From Chloroflexota bacterium (GTDB taxonomy: Bacteria; Chloroflexota; Dehalococcoidia; Tepidiformales; Tepidiformaceae): DNA of 64,000 nt. Each line of letters opens with the position of its first letter. Position 1 is the stretch's first letter. Both the position numbers and the translations under genes were made by a program. The notes under the pieces were generated by a model. It ran no database searches. It was not told the origin of the DNA and saw only the letters and a program-made list of their open reading frames with translations. The stretch is taken from contig JACRBT010000001.1 in NCBI GenBank assembly GCA_016234445.1, positions 310,001 to 374,000 on the forward strand, in the 5' to 3' direction. Below are positions 39,776-49,418 of this stretch, piece after piece.

Positions 39776-40951
39776 TCAGTCGCGGGGGAGTCCGAGGCCG
39801 CGGGTGGCGATGATGTTCCGCTGGATCTCGCTGGAGCCGCTGTAGATGGTGGGGGAGACGTTCGAGAGGTGCCCCTTTTCGATGATCCCGTCCCAGAGGG
39901 CGTGGCGGGAGTCCGGCTCCAGGGTCCCCTGCGGGCCCAGCAACCCGAGGCCGAAGTTCGTGATCTGCTGGGCGAGCTCGGTTGCGAACACCTTGATGAC
40001 CGAGGCCTCGTAGTTCGCAACCAGCCCCGACTCCTGCATCCATGCCGTCCGGTAGCTGAGCAGGCGGCCGGTTTCGTTCGCGGTCCAGAGGTCGGCGAGG
40101 CGGTGGCGGAGGACCGCCCGGTAGTCCCCGCCGGGCCTGTGCTCGCGGATGTAGCCGGCCAGCAGCTCGAGGGTGCGCTGGTTGGCGGCAATCGAGGCGA
40201 CGTTCGACCGCTCGAAGTCGAGCAGGGTCATCGCGACGTACCAGCCGTTGTTCTCTTCGCCAACACGGTTCGCGACGGGGACACGGACATCTTCGAAGAA
40301 GACCTCGTTGAACTCGTGGTAGCCGGCCATGTTCACGATCGGCCGGACGCTGATGCCAGGCGACTTCATGTCGGCGAGGAGGAAAGAGATGCCCTTGTGC
40401 TTGGGTGCGTCGGGATTCGTGCGGACGAGGAGGAAGCACCAGTCGGCGTGGTGGGCGCCCGTGGTCCAGATCTTCTGGCCGTTGACGACGTAGTCGTCGC
40501 CGTCGCGGGTGGCGCGGGTCTGGAGGCTGGCGAGGTCGCTGCCGGAGCCGGGTTCGCTGTAGCCCTGGCACCAGACGACGTCGCCGCTGGTGATCCGCGG
40601 CAGGTGCTGGCGCTTCTGCGCTTCGCTGCCGTGGACGATGAGGGTGGGGCCGATCATGCCGACGTTGAAGACACGCCCGGCATCCGGGGCGCCCGCGTAG
40701 GCCAGCTCTTCGGAGAAGATCATCTGGTTGATGTGGCTCCAGCCGAGGCCGCCGTACTGGACGGGCCAGGCGGGCGCGACCCACTTCCGGGCGGCAAGCT
40801 TCCGGAGGAAGTCCATCTGCTCGGGCCAGTTCTCCTGGCTCGTGGGGCGGGCGGGGCCCGGGCCGGCCGGGATCGACTGTTTCAGGAAGGTCCGTACTTC
40901 GGTGCGAAGGGCTTCATGCTCGGCGGTGAACTTGAATTCCATGGCGGCCAT
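39776..40951 (-). CDS. Acyl-CoA dehydrogenase
   Basis: 391 residues. Oxidises acyl-CoA at alpha-beta, passing electrons through FAD to ETF. Signature blocks: WCQGYSEPGSGSDLASLQTRA (FAD loop), YVVNGQKIWTTGAHHADW, and GSSEIQRNIIATRGLGLPRD at the C-terminus. It belongs to the long- or branched-chain-like group where substrates vary widely. ATG at 40951; a second ATG at 40942 is possible. TAGACT at 40979-40974 (minus) could be the -10. It faces the flavin reductase tail to tail. Confidence 0.96.
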   Translation of the reverse strand: MAAMEFKFTAEHEALRTEVRTFLKQSIPAGPGPARPTSQENWPEQMDFLRKLAARKWVAPAWPVQYGGLGWSHINQMIFSEELAYAGAPDAGRVFNVGMIGPTLIVHGSEAQKRQHLPRITSGDVVWCQGYSEPGSGSDLASLQTRATRDGDDYVVNGQKIWTTGAHHADWCFLLVRTNPDAPKHKGISFLLADMKSPGISVRPIVNMAGYHEFNEVFFEDVRVPVANRVGEENNGWYVAMTLLDFERSNVASIAANQRTLELLAGYIREHRPGGDYRAVLRHRLADLWTANETGRLLSYRTAWMQESGLVANYEASVIKVFATELAQQITNFGLGLLGPQGTLEPDSRHALWDGIIEKGHLSNVSPTIYSGSSEIQRNIIATRGLGLPRD

Positions 40952-41012
40952 CCTGTTGTGAGCGACTACGAGCAGTCTACCCCCGGGGCGGGGCGACTGT
41001 CCCTCCCCGAAG

Positions 41013-41041
41013 TGGACATCTGAAGTGACCAGTCACATAAT
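41013..41041 (+). promoter_or_regulatory. Promoter of the toxin-antitoxin operon (leaderless)
   Basis: TGGACA (41013-41018), exactly 17 bases, CATAAT (41036-41041). Six bases later is the ATG at 41048, so the transcript should begin on the start codon. Confidence 0.7.
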
Positions 41042-41048
41042 CTGGTCA
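41026..41048. promoter_or_regulatory. Autoregulatory operator of the toxin-antitoxin operon
   Basis: Perfect inverted repeat TGACCAG-N9-CTGGTCA. It spans the -10 and the A of the start codon. Binding would block polymerase; Phd-type antitoxins repress from such sites. Confidence 0.7.
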
Positions 41049-41299
41049 TGAAGACCATCGCTGCCGCCAAGTTCAAGGAACAGTGCCTCAGGCTCCTCGA
41101 CGAAGTCGACGCCGAAGGCATCGTGATCACGAAGCGGGGGAAGCCCGTTGCCCGGCTGGTGCCGGTCAGGGAGCGCGAGACCGACGCGGACCTCATCGGA
41201 ATCCTCGCGGGCAAGATCGGCCCGCTCGATCCGAAAGACGACCTGCTCTCAACCGGGGCGTGGGTCTCCGATGAGTGGGGCGACCTCAATCGTGGTTAA
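41048..41299 (+). CDS. Phd/YefM-type antitoxin
   Basis: 83 residues. The N-terminal DNA-binding Phd fold is plain: TIAAAKFKEQCLRLLDEV, IVITKRGKPVARLVPVRE. The C-terminal about 35 residues (acidic, ADLIGILAGKIGPLDPKDD) should wrap around the toxin. It would neutralise the PIN toxin encoded next and repress the operon. No ribosome site precedes the ATG, which fits the leaderless promoter. Confidence 0.93.
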   Translation: MKTIAAAKFKEQCLRLLDEVDAEGIVITKRGKPVARLVPVRERETDADLIGILAGKIGPLDPKDDLLSTGAWVSDEWGDLNRG

Positions 41300-41654
41300 C
41301 CTCGACACTCACATCCTCATCGCGGCGCTCGAAGGACGTATCAACCGAGCCGAGGAGCGGGCACTGGACGACTTCTGGGCGATCTCCGCGATTGTGTTCT
41401 GGGAGATCGGATTCCTGGAACGCGAAGGGCGGATCGCGCCGATCCTGGACTCACCCGACTTCGGTCGTGTCGTCAATGCTATGACGGTCTTCCCAATCGA
41501 CGTTGCGATAGCGCGGGCACTCCGCTCGCTCGATTTCCGAAGCGACCCGGCGGACGAAATCATCGCGGCGACCAGTCTCGTGCACGGGGTCGCGCTGCTC
41601 ACCCGGGATGCGCGGATCCTGTCCTCGAAGGTCGTGCCCCTGGCCGTTTCCTGA
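41271..41654 (+). CDS. PIN-domain toxin (VapC-like)
   Basis: 127 residues from ATG at 41271, overlapping the antitoxin by 29 bases; a GTG at 41292 would overlap by eight. PIN ribonuclease acids are present: LDTHILIAAL (first Asp), the acidic pair in FWEIGFLEREG, and SDPADEIIAATS plus LLTRDARIL at the end. VapC toxins cleave tRNA or rRNA loops. Pairing of a PIN toxin with a Phd-type antitoxin is a known combination. Confidence 0.92.
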   Translation: MSGATSIVVNLDTHILIAALEGRINRAEERALDDFWAISAIVFWEIGFLEREGRIAPILDSPDFGRVVNAMTVFPIDVAIARALRSLDFRSDPADEIIAATSLVHGVALLTRDARILSSKVVPLAVS

Positions 41655-41657
41655 GCG

Positions 41658-42158
41658 CTAGCGGTAGTTCCCGAAGTTCAGCTTGATCCCGTAGTCCTCG
41701 CCCTTGAGGGCCGTGATCACCTGCTGGAGCTCGTCGCGGCTGGGGCTGCTCACGCGGACGGCGTCGCCCTGCACCTGGGACTGGACCTTCTTGTACTTCT
41801 GGTCCTTGATGAACTTCACGATCTTCCGGGCCGTGTCGGAGTCGATCCCCTGCGTCATCGTCACTTCCTGGCGGACGGTGCCCCCAGCAGCCTTCTCGAC
41901 GTTGCCCCGCTTCAGGTTCTCCAGGGGGACGTTCCGGGCGATGAAGCGCTGCGCCAGCACCTGCCAGATCGCCTCGAGCTTGTATTCGTCGGCGGTGTGG
42001 AGGTTGAGCGTGGCCTTGTCGCGGTTGTAGTCGATCTCGACGAGCACGTTCTTGAAGTCGAAGCGCGTGGAGATCTCCTTGCGGGCCTGGTTCACGGCGT
42101 TGTCGGCTTCCTGCAAGTCGACCCCGGTGGTGATATCGAAGGATTCGTCTTTCGCCAT
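41658..42158 (-). CDS. yajQ: YajQ family nucleotide-binding protein
   Basis: 166 residues. Two ferredoxin-like domains; FDITTGVDLQEADNAVNQAR and STRFDFKN at the start, RDELQQVITALKGEDYGI at the end. Xanthomonas YajQ binds cyclic di-GMP and modulates LysR-type regulators; other members bind tRNA or nucleotides. TACCCT lies six bases before the ATG at 42158 with no ribosome site, so it is probably leaderless. It ends four bases after the toxin gene, tail to tail. Confidence 0.96.
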   Translation of the reverse strand: MAKDESFDITTGVDLQEADNAVNQARKEISTRFDFKNVLVEIDYNRDKATLNLHTADEYKLEAIWQVLAQRFIARNVPLENLKRGNVEKAAGGTVRQEVTMTQGIDSDTARKIVKFIKDQKYKKVQSQVQGDAVRVSSPSRDELQQVITALKGEDYGIKLNFGNYR

Positions 42159-42164
42159 AGGCAC

Positions 42165-42170
42165 AGGGTA
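42165..42170 (-). promoter_or_regulatory. Candidate -10 element of yajQ (leaderless)
   Basis: Minus strand TACCCT, then GTGCCT, then ATG at 42158. Identical hexamer and spacing to aspS. Confidence 0.5.
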
Positions 42171-42227
42171 CAGCGCGCGTTGCCCCTCGTGGTAGACCGC
42201 TCCAGGTGCCCCCTCCCACGATCCCTG

Positions 42228-42233
42228 TATCGT
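42228..42233 (+). promoter_or_regulatory. Candidate -10 element of the sugar-dehydrogenase-like gene (leaderless)
   Basis: TATCGT, seven bases before the ATG at 42241. No ribosome site. Confidence 0.35.
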
Positions 42234-42240
42234 TGCCTCC

Positions 42241-43716
42241 ATGCGCCGGGACGTCCTTACCTTCGACATCGACGGGGGCGAATGGTTCTTCACGGTCGCC
42301 CTGGGGGTGGCCGCCGCCATAGCCGCCTGCGGGCTCTGGACGGCCTTTCGGCGGCAAGACGCCCGCGGGAGGGGGCCGGGCATCGCGCTGGCAGCGGGCG
42401 GCATCCTCCTTGCCGCCGGGGCCGCCGTAGCCACGGTCGACCGGCTCCCGTTCACCGTCCTCTCCCTGAAGCTGAAGCTGTACATTTCCTCCGCGTTCTC
42501 CGCGGCGACGTTCGACGCAGCCTTCCTCATCGGCCTGGCCGGCGGCCTCATCACCGTTGAGGGCCTGCGGCGGGCCTTGCGTGCCCGCCTCGGCATGGGC
42601 TGGGTCACGACGGCGCTCCAACTGTCGGCGGGCACCGCGCTCGCCGTGCTGCTGCTGGTTCTGAGCAGGGGGGCCGACGCAGAACGGCGGCATCCATCGG
42701 GCACCCGGACAGGCCAACAGGTGAGTGCGACGCGCATCGTGGACGGGCTGGAGATGCCCACGGGACTCGCTGTCGGCCCCGGGGGCGAGCTGGTCTACGT
42801 CGAGCTGCTCAAGGGCAAGCTCACGATCCTTGGCCCACTCCCGGCCGGGGGCGGGACGCGCTCAACGACAACGATCGACCTCGGGCTTGGCGACGGGGCA
42901 CAGGCGTTCCACGTGGCCCTGCACCCCCGGTGGCCGGCCGAACCGTTCGTGTACGTCAGCGCCGAGCAAGAGGGCGGTGGCCGGATCACGATGCAGGTCC
43001 TCCGGGTGCGGACCGCCGGGGCCGGCGAAGTCCAACCGGTAGTCACCGGACTGCCCATCGGCCAGCGCGGCGAGAGCAACCACTACGGCTCTGCGGTCGG
43101 CTTCTGTGGCGACGCGTTCTTCATCACGACGGGCGACACCGACCCGATCCTCACAAATCCGGACGACGGGATCCGCAACCTGGCCCAGTCCCCCACCGGC
43201 GGCGAGGGGAAAGTCCTCCGCTACCGCCTGGACGGGTCGAACCTGGCGCCGGATGGAGTAGCCGGGGGCAACCCCCCGGTCTTCGCGATGGGGTTCCGCA
43301 ACCCGTTCGCGATGACCTGCGACCTCGCCACGGGGCTGCCCCTCGTCGCGGAAAACGGGTTGAACAGCAACGACCAGGTGCGCCTGGTCAGTCCCGGGTC
43401 CAACCATGAATGGCCAATGTCGAATGCGAGGGACTTCCTTTCCAAGCCCGTCTTCGACACCGGCAGCATGACGATTGCCCCGACCGGGATCGCCACGCGG
43501 CCCGGGACGAACGGGAATGAGATCATCCTCTCAGGGTTCAAGAGCACCGGCGTTTACTTGTTGGTTCAGGGGGCCGACAGGCGGGCCGCCGGGAAGCCGC
43601 GGCTGCTCCACGAATTCCCGCGGGGGCCGCTGGCGGTCGCCGTCGACGAGCGCGGTTGTGTCTATGTCGCCGACGCTGCCGGCATCTCGACGCTCGACGA
43701 AGAGGGTTGCCGTTAG
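42241..43716 (+). CDS. Membrane-tethered glucose/sorbosone dehydrogenase-like beta-propeller
   Basis: 491 residues. Four hydrophobic helices fill the first 145 residues, then a beta-propeller of the soluble aldose sugar dehydrogenase (GSDH) family: VDGLEMPTGLAVGPGG, FHVALHPRW, SNHYGSAVGF, GNPPVFAMGFRNPFAMTCD and VSPGSNHEWP. PQQ enzymes have similar propellers, but the PQQ and calcium ligands cannot be checked by eye. The propeller should lie outside the cell. Fusion to a four-helix membrane module is unusual; it could pass electrons to quinone. Confidence 0.82.
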   Translation: MRRDVLTFDIDGGEWFFTVALGVAAAIAACGLWTAFRRQDARGRGPGIALAAGGILLAAGAAVATVDRLPFTVLSLKLKLYISSAFSAATFDAAFLIGLAGGLITVEGLRRALRARLGMGWVTTALQLSAGTALAVLLLVLSRGADAERRHPSGTRTGQQVSATRIVDGLEMPTGLAVGPGGELVYVELLKGKLTILGPLPAGGGTRSTTTIDLGLGDGAQAFHVALHPRWPAEPFVYVSAEQEGGGRITMQVLRVRTAGAGEVQPVVTGLPIGQRGESNHYGSAVGFCGDAFFITTGDTDPILTNPDDGIRNLAQSPTGGEGKVLRYRLDGSNLAPDGVAGGNPPVFAMGFRNPFAMTCDLATGLPLVAENGLNSNDQVRLVSPGSNHEWPMSNARDFLSKPVFDTGSMTIAPTGIATRPGTNGNEIILSGFKSTGVYLLVQGADRRAAGKPRLLHEFPRGPLAVAVDERGCVYVADAAGISTLDEEGCR

Positions 43717-43782
43717 GAGCCCAAACGGGAGGCCGCGCACCGCGATTCGACCGTTGGGCCTGCGCCGTTCAATCTCTCGCCA

Positions 43783-44994
43783 GTGGCGCTGTTCGCATCC
43801 CTCCGTGGCCGGGGATTCGCCCTCCTCTGGGGCGGACAAAGCGTTTCGCGCCTCGGGGACTCGGTCTACCGGATCGCGCTCGCGTGGTGGGTCCTGGAGG
43901 AGACGGGTTCGCCCAGGACGATGGGGGCGGTCCTTGTCTTCGCCTTTGCGCCCATGCTGCTCTTTCTCCTCATCGGCGGTGTCGTCGTCGACCGCCTCCC
44001 CCGGATTGGCGTCATGCTCGCCTCCGACCTCATCCGGGGCGCGCTCGTCGCCGGGATCGCCGCCCTCGCGGTCAACGACTCTCTCGAGATCTGGCACATC
44101 TTCCTCGCGAGCGCTGTGTTCGGGCTGGTCGATGCGTTCTTCCAGCCGGCCTACGCCGCGGCCGTGCCCCAGCTGACGCCCGCCGACGCGCTCCCAAGCG
44201 CGAATTCGCTGACGACGGTGAGCCAGCAGGCGATCGGGATTGGCGGGCCAGCGCTGGGCGCCCTGCTTGTCGCCACGGGCGGGACTTCCACGGCATTCAC
44301 CCTGGACGCCGCCACGTTCTTCATCTCCGCCGGCTTCCTGGTGTTCATCCCCGGCCGCAGCCACCGCGTGGCCGGGGGCGAACCGAGCGACGGTTGGCTC
44401 ACTGACCTCGGGGCGGGGCTGCGGGCCGTGTCTTCGCGTCCCTTCCTCTGGGTCACCATCGCCGTGGCCGCCCTCGCGAACGTGACCATCAGTGGTCCCC
44501 ACAACGTGGCGCTGCCGTTCCTGATCAACGACGTGCGGTCGGAAGGCGTCGGTGCGTTCGGGCTCATCCTCTCCTTCACGGGGGCGGGCGCCGTGGCTGC
44601 GGCAGTCGTCCTTGGCCGCTTCAAACACGTCCGGCGCCGGGGGTGGTTGACGAACGGAGCGCTGCTCCTCCAGGGGGCGCTCCTGACCGTGTACGCGACG
44701 GGGGCGCCGCTCCCGGTGCTCCTGACAGCCTCGGTGTTCGAAGGCGCCTGCCTGGCGACGTTTGGCCTGATCTGGGTGGGGGCGATGCAGGAACTTGTCC
44801 CCCAGCACCTGCTCGGGCGGGTGGCGAGCATCGACTCGCTCGGGTCGTACGCCCTGCTCCCCCTCGGCTACGCGGCCGCAGGCTGGGCCTCCGCCCGCTT
44901 CGGCCCGGCCGAAGTCCTCGCCGGGGGTGGGGTCGCGACGATGGCCATCGCCGCGGCCGGGTTCCTCCACCCGCAAGTCCGGGGCCTCGACTGA
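43783..44994 (+). CDS. MFS transporter (enterobactin exporter/MFS_3-like)
   Basis: 403 residues, twelve predicted membrane helices, GTG start. [20 protein letters not shown] at the N-terminus and [20 protein letters not shown] (motif A region) are typical of MFS_3 efflux carriers. [19 protein letters not shown] lies in helix 5. Likely exports a small molecule by proton antiport. No regulator is adjacent. It follows the dehydrogenase gene after 66 bases; a functional link is not evident. Confidence 0.93.
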   Translation: MALFASLRGRGFALLWGGQSVSRLGDSVYRIALAWWVLEETGSPRTMGAVLVFAFAPMLLFLLIGGVVVDRLPRIGVMLASDLIRGALVAGIAALAVNDSLEIWHIFLASAVFGLVDAFFQPAYAAAVPQLTPADALPSANSLTTVSQQAIGIGGPALGALLVATGGTSTAFTLDAATFFISAGFLVFIPGRSHRVAGGEPSDGWLTDLGAGLRAVSSRPFLWVTIAVAALANVTISGPHNVALPFLINDVRSEGVGAFGLILSFTGAGAVAAAVVLGRFKHVRRRGWLTNGALLLQGALLTVYATGAPLPVLLTASVFEGACLATFGLIWVGAMQELVPQHLLGRVASIDSLGSYALLPLGYAAAGWASARFGPAEVLAGGGVATMAIAAAGFLHPQVRGLD

Positions 44995-45027
44995 ACTCGC
45001 CGCGTTACGGACCCCCGCCGGGGACGG

Positions 45028-45033
45028 TACACT
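45028..45033 (+). promoter_or_regulatory. Candidate -10 element of the mutase gene
   Basis: TACACT, 34 bases before the ATG at 45068, which has its own GGGGAG site. No good -35. Confidence 0.35.
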
Positions 45034-45067
45034 CTTTCCAAACACGCGACAGCCGGGGAGCCAGGCC

Positions 45068-46732
<1,665 letters not shown>

Positions 46733-46749
46733 GTTAGGGGGAGGGCAGC

Positions 46750-47133
46750 ATGTACGACACGTCGCTGGCCGAACGGGTGCGACTCGCGATCGCGCCACTG
46801 TCTCCCTTCAGCGAAATGAAGATGTTCGGCGGGATTGCCTTCTTGGTCGGCGGGAACATGGCCTGTGGGATCGTCGGCGACGATCTGATGGTGCGCGTAG
46901 GTCCGGCGGCCTACGACGAGTGTCTCGCTCGCCCGCATGCCCGTCCGATGGAGTTCACGGGCCGCCCGATGAAGGGCATGGTCTATGTGGGCCCGGCGGG
47001 GATCTCGGGAGACCAACTCGTCGCCTGGATCCAGTTGGGGCTTTCGTACGCGGGGTCGCTCCCGCCGAAGCGCGCGCCCGCTCGGGGGGAAGGGAAGCAG
47101 CGTCCTACCGCGCGCCGAACGCCTCGAACGTGA
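46750..47133 (+). CDS. TfoX N-terminal domain protein
   Basis: 127 residues. TfoX_N fold: LAIAPLSPFSEMKMFGGIAF, the MACGIVGDDLMVRVG strand and GRPMKGMVYVGPAGI. The C-terminal TfoX half is missing, as in most stand-alone members; the basic tail is disordered. TfoX is a competence regulator in gamma-proteobacteria; single-domain relatives have no known role. Strong GGGGGAGGG site. The last 29 bases overlap the convergent AsnC-type gene. Confidence 0.88.
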   Translation: MYDTSLAERVRLAIAPLSPFSEMKMFGGIAFLVGGNMACGIVGDDLMVRVGPAAYDECLARPHARPMEFTGRPMKGMVYVGPAGISGDQLVAWIQLGLSYAGSLPPKRAPARGEGKQRPTARRTPRT

Positions 47134-47350
47134 GGATCGTGAACGTCTCCCGCACGTGGGGGATTGAGTGGATGTCCCGCTCGATCAGACGCCCCACCGA
47201 GTCGATGTCCGTGACGTACAGCTTCACGAGGAGGTCGTACTGGCCGGTGATGCTGTAGGCCTCGGAGAAGCTCTCGACGTCGGCGATGCGGTTGGCCACT
47301 TCGGTGCCGTGGCCCGGTTCGGTCTTGACCATCACAAAGACAGCACGCAT
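47105..47350 (-). CDS. Stand-alone Lrp/AsnC ligand-binding (RAM) domain protein
   Basis: 81 residues, consisting only of the RAM effector domain: MRAVFVMVKTEPGHGTEVAN and VESFSEAYSITGQYDLLVKL, then the HSIPHVRETFTILTFE end. No HTH. Such proteins bind amino acids as oligomers and may modulate full-length Lrp. The ATG at 47350 was chosen because homologues begin MxAFVLV and TACACT lies six bases upstream, though the frame extends to 47542. Confidence 0.9.
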   Translation of the reverse strand: MRAVFVMVKTEPGHGTEVANRIADVESFSEAYSITGQYDLLVKLYVTDIDSVGRLIERDIHSIPHVRETFTILTFEAFGAR

Positions 47351-47356
47351 GGCCGT

Positions 47357-47362
47357 AGTGTA
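47357..47362 (-). promoter_or_regulatory. Candidate -10 element of the RAM gene (leaderless)
   Basis: Minus strand TACACT, then ACGGCC, then ATG at 47350. Confidence 0.55.
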
Positions 47363-47530
47363 GGGCAGTCTGTTGCTGCGCGGTGGCCGGGGACGGGAGT
47401 AGGATTGAGCTGCGCGCGCGGACACGCCGAAGGAGGCACTCCCCGATGTGACGTGATCCTTCCAGGGGACGTCGACTGCCGCACTCACCTCACAGTGAAG
47501 CGACGCATTGGAACGAAAAGGAGTGCCACC

Positions 47531-47647
47531 ATGGCGAAGCAACCAAAGACGAAACCCGGCCAGGCGCCGAAAGGCGGAAGCGGCGGCGGCAAGCCCGTCG
47601 CCCCCCAGCCGCCTGGGAAGCAGATCAGGGTTCCTGTGAAGAAGTAG
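47531..47647 (+). CDS. 38-residue basic Pro/Gly/Lys peptide
   Basis: A short gene with a strong ribosome site (AAAAGGAG, seven bases before the ATG). The product has about nine Lys/Arg, no acidic residue, and many Pro and Gly, so it is disordered and very basic (QPKTKPGQAPKGGSGGG). This could be a nucleic-acid-binding or ribosome-associated small protein. Codon use matches the genome. The frame is open upstream to 47168, but no earlier start has a site. It has no relation to its neighbours that I can see. Confidence 0.55.
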   Translation: MAKQPKTKPGQAPKGGSGGGKPVAPQPPGKQIRVPVKK

Positions 47648-47687
47648 CGATCCCCTCGCCGGGCTGCGCTGCCCACGCCGCCCCGGC

Positions 47688-49418
47688 TCAATAGTCCCGG
47701 GGGTTGGAGTTGCCGGTCAGCGCCTCCCGCATGGCGGCGATCCGGTTCCGCTCGGCAATGAGGTCGAGGATCTTGATCGCTTCCGCCGCGGACGGGTTTT
47801 CCCCGGCTTCCCGCAGCAGCCGCGCGATCTCGCGGTCCAGGTCTGACAGCCGCGCCTCGATCTCACCCGGGCTGCCGGGCCGGGGCTCGGCGTTCGAGGG
47901 CGGCTGGTCGCCGCTGCCCGGCTGACCGCCCGGAGGCGGCTCGTCGCCGGGGCCCGCATCGTTGGGGTCGCCGTCGCCCGGCTGCTGATCACCGGGGCCG
48001 GGTTCTTGTTCGGGCTCAAGCAGGCGCAGCAGGACTTCGTAGTCGTGGCGGCTGGCTTCGTCGGCGGGATCGAGCAGCAGCGCTTGCTTGAACGAATCCA
48101 GCGCCGCCTTCGCGTCCCCGTCGGCGAACCGGTGATGGCCGATGCTCGCGTAGGCACGCGCCCGGACCTTCGGGTCGTTCGAGAGCAATGCCCGTCGCGC
48201 CGCCTGGGCCGCCTCGCCGAAGCGGCCGGCGCTGTGGAGGGCGGAGGCCAGGTTCAGGGCGATCGCCGGGTCGTCGGGCTGTTCTGCCTGCGCCTCGAAG
48301 AAGAGGCCGGCGGCGCCGTCAAAGTCCCCGGCGCGATAGGCTTCCCGGGCCTGGTCGTTCAGTTCCCACGCGCGCGTCGCGCAGGCCGGGAAGAGCAACA
48401 GCGCGGCGACCAGCACCAGGGCCGAACGCCGGGAGCGGAGCCGCGGTAGCCATTCCGCCACCGTCGCGAGGATGAGCAGCCCGAGGGCCGCCGCGGCGAA
48501 CCACTGGTAGCGCTCGATCGGCAGCGCCGGCGACTCGCGCTGGATCCGGGCCCGCTCGATCGTCTCCAACCGTCCCTGCACCGCCCCGGGCACGGCAGCC
48601 AGGTTCGACCCGAGGTAACGGCCGCCGGAAGCCGCCGCCAGCGTCCGGAGGAAGGGCTCGTCCAGCCTCGTGATGATCGGCTTCCCGTTGGCGTCGAGCT
48701 TGTCGATGAACTTCCGGCTGGTGACGTCGTAGACGGGGACGGTCGAACCGTCGGCCGTGCCCACGCCAACCACCAGCAAGTCAACGCCGGCGGCGCGCAC
48801 GGCCGAGGCGACGGCAGCCGGGTCGGGGCCGAGGTCGTTGCCGTCGGTGACGAGGATGAGCAGTTTGCCTCCAATCTGCGCCGGGTCGAAGGCGTCGATG
48901 GCGACGGCAAGCCCTGCGGACGCGCTCGAACCCGCCTGGACGATGACTGGCCCCGTTTCCAACGACGACACCACCTGCTGGGCGGCGCCGATGTCGTTGG
49001 TGAGCGGGAACCGGATCCTCGCCGAGCCGCCGAAGACGACGACGCCGACCCGGTCCCCGGCCAGGCGCGCGAAGGTGGCGTTGACCGCGGTCTTCGCGGC
49101 TTCCAGCCGGCTGGGGACGACGTCGCGTGCCTCCATGCTCCGGGACACGTCGAGCACCACGACGACGTCGGCGCCCTCGCGGGGGATAGAGGAGATCCGG
49201 GTGCCCCAGCGTGGCTGGGCCGCGGCCAGGACGGCCGCAACCGCCGCGAGCGCGAGGAGAACCGCGCCCGCGTAGGGCGGCGACGGGCTTCGTCCCCGGG
49301 AGAGCTCGCGCGAGCGTTGCAGCCCGCGCCGAACCGAGAACCACCAGCCTGCAAGCGCGACGGGCGCCAGGGGCAGGAGAAGAAGCAGCCACGCCCGTCC
49401 GAATTCGAGGTCGCTCAT
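47688..49418 (-). CDS. BatB-BatC fusion: VWA domain plus TPR protein
   Basis: 576 residues. N-terminal two membrane helices (about 10-30 and 50-67), then a von Willebrand A domain with the MIDAS motif VVLDVSRSMEARD and LVTDGNDLG. A membrane helix at about 300 (WFAAAALGLLILATVAEWLP) and a second at about 328-345 follow, and then three TPR-like units (AREAYRAGDFDGAAGLFFEA, LNLASALHSAGRFGEAAQAA and similar). The C-terminus is a Pro/Gly/Asp linker and a helix. In Bacteroides-type Bat operons BatB and BatC are separate; here they are one protein. Overlaps BatA by four bases. Confidence 0.87.
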   Translation of the reverse strand: MSDLEFGRAWLLLLLPLAPVALAGWWFSVRRGLQRSRELSRGRSPSPPYAGAVLLALAAVAAVLAAAQPRWGTRISSIPREGADVVVVLDVSRSMEARDVVPSRLEAAKTAVNATFARLAGDRVGVVVFGGSARIRFPLTNDIGAAQQVVSSLETGPVIVQAGSSASAGLAVAIDAFDPAQIGGKLLILVTDGNDLGPDPAAVASAVRAAGVDLLVVGVGTADGSTVPVYDVTSRKFIDKLDANGKPIITRLDEPFLRTLAAASGGRYLGSNLAAVPGAVQGRLETIERARIQRESPALPIERYQWFAAAALGLLILATVAEWLPRLRSRRSALVLVAALLLFPACATRAWELNDQAREAYRAGDFDGAAGLFFEAQAEQPDDPAIALNLASALHSAGRFGEAAQAARRALLSNDPKVRARAYASIGHHRFADGDAKAALDSFKQALLLDPADEASRHDYEVLLRLLEPEQEPGPGDQQPGDGDPNDAGPGDEPPPGGQPGSGDQPPSNAEPRPGSPGEIEARLSDLDREIARLLREAGENPSAAEAIKILDLIAERNRIAAMREALTGNSNPRDY

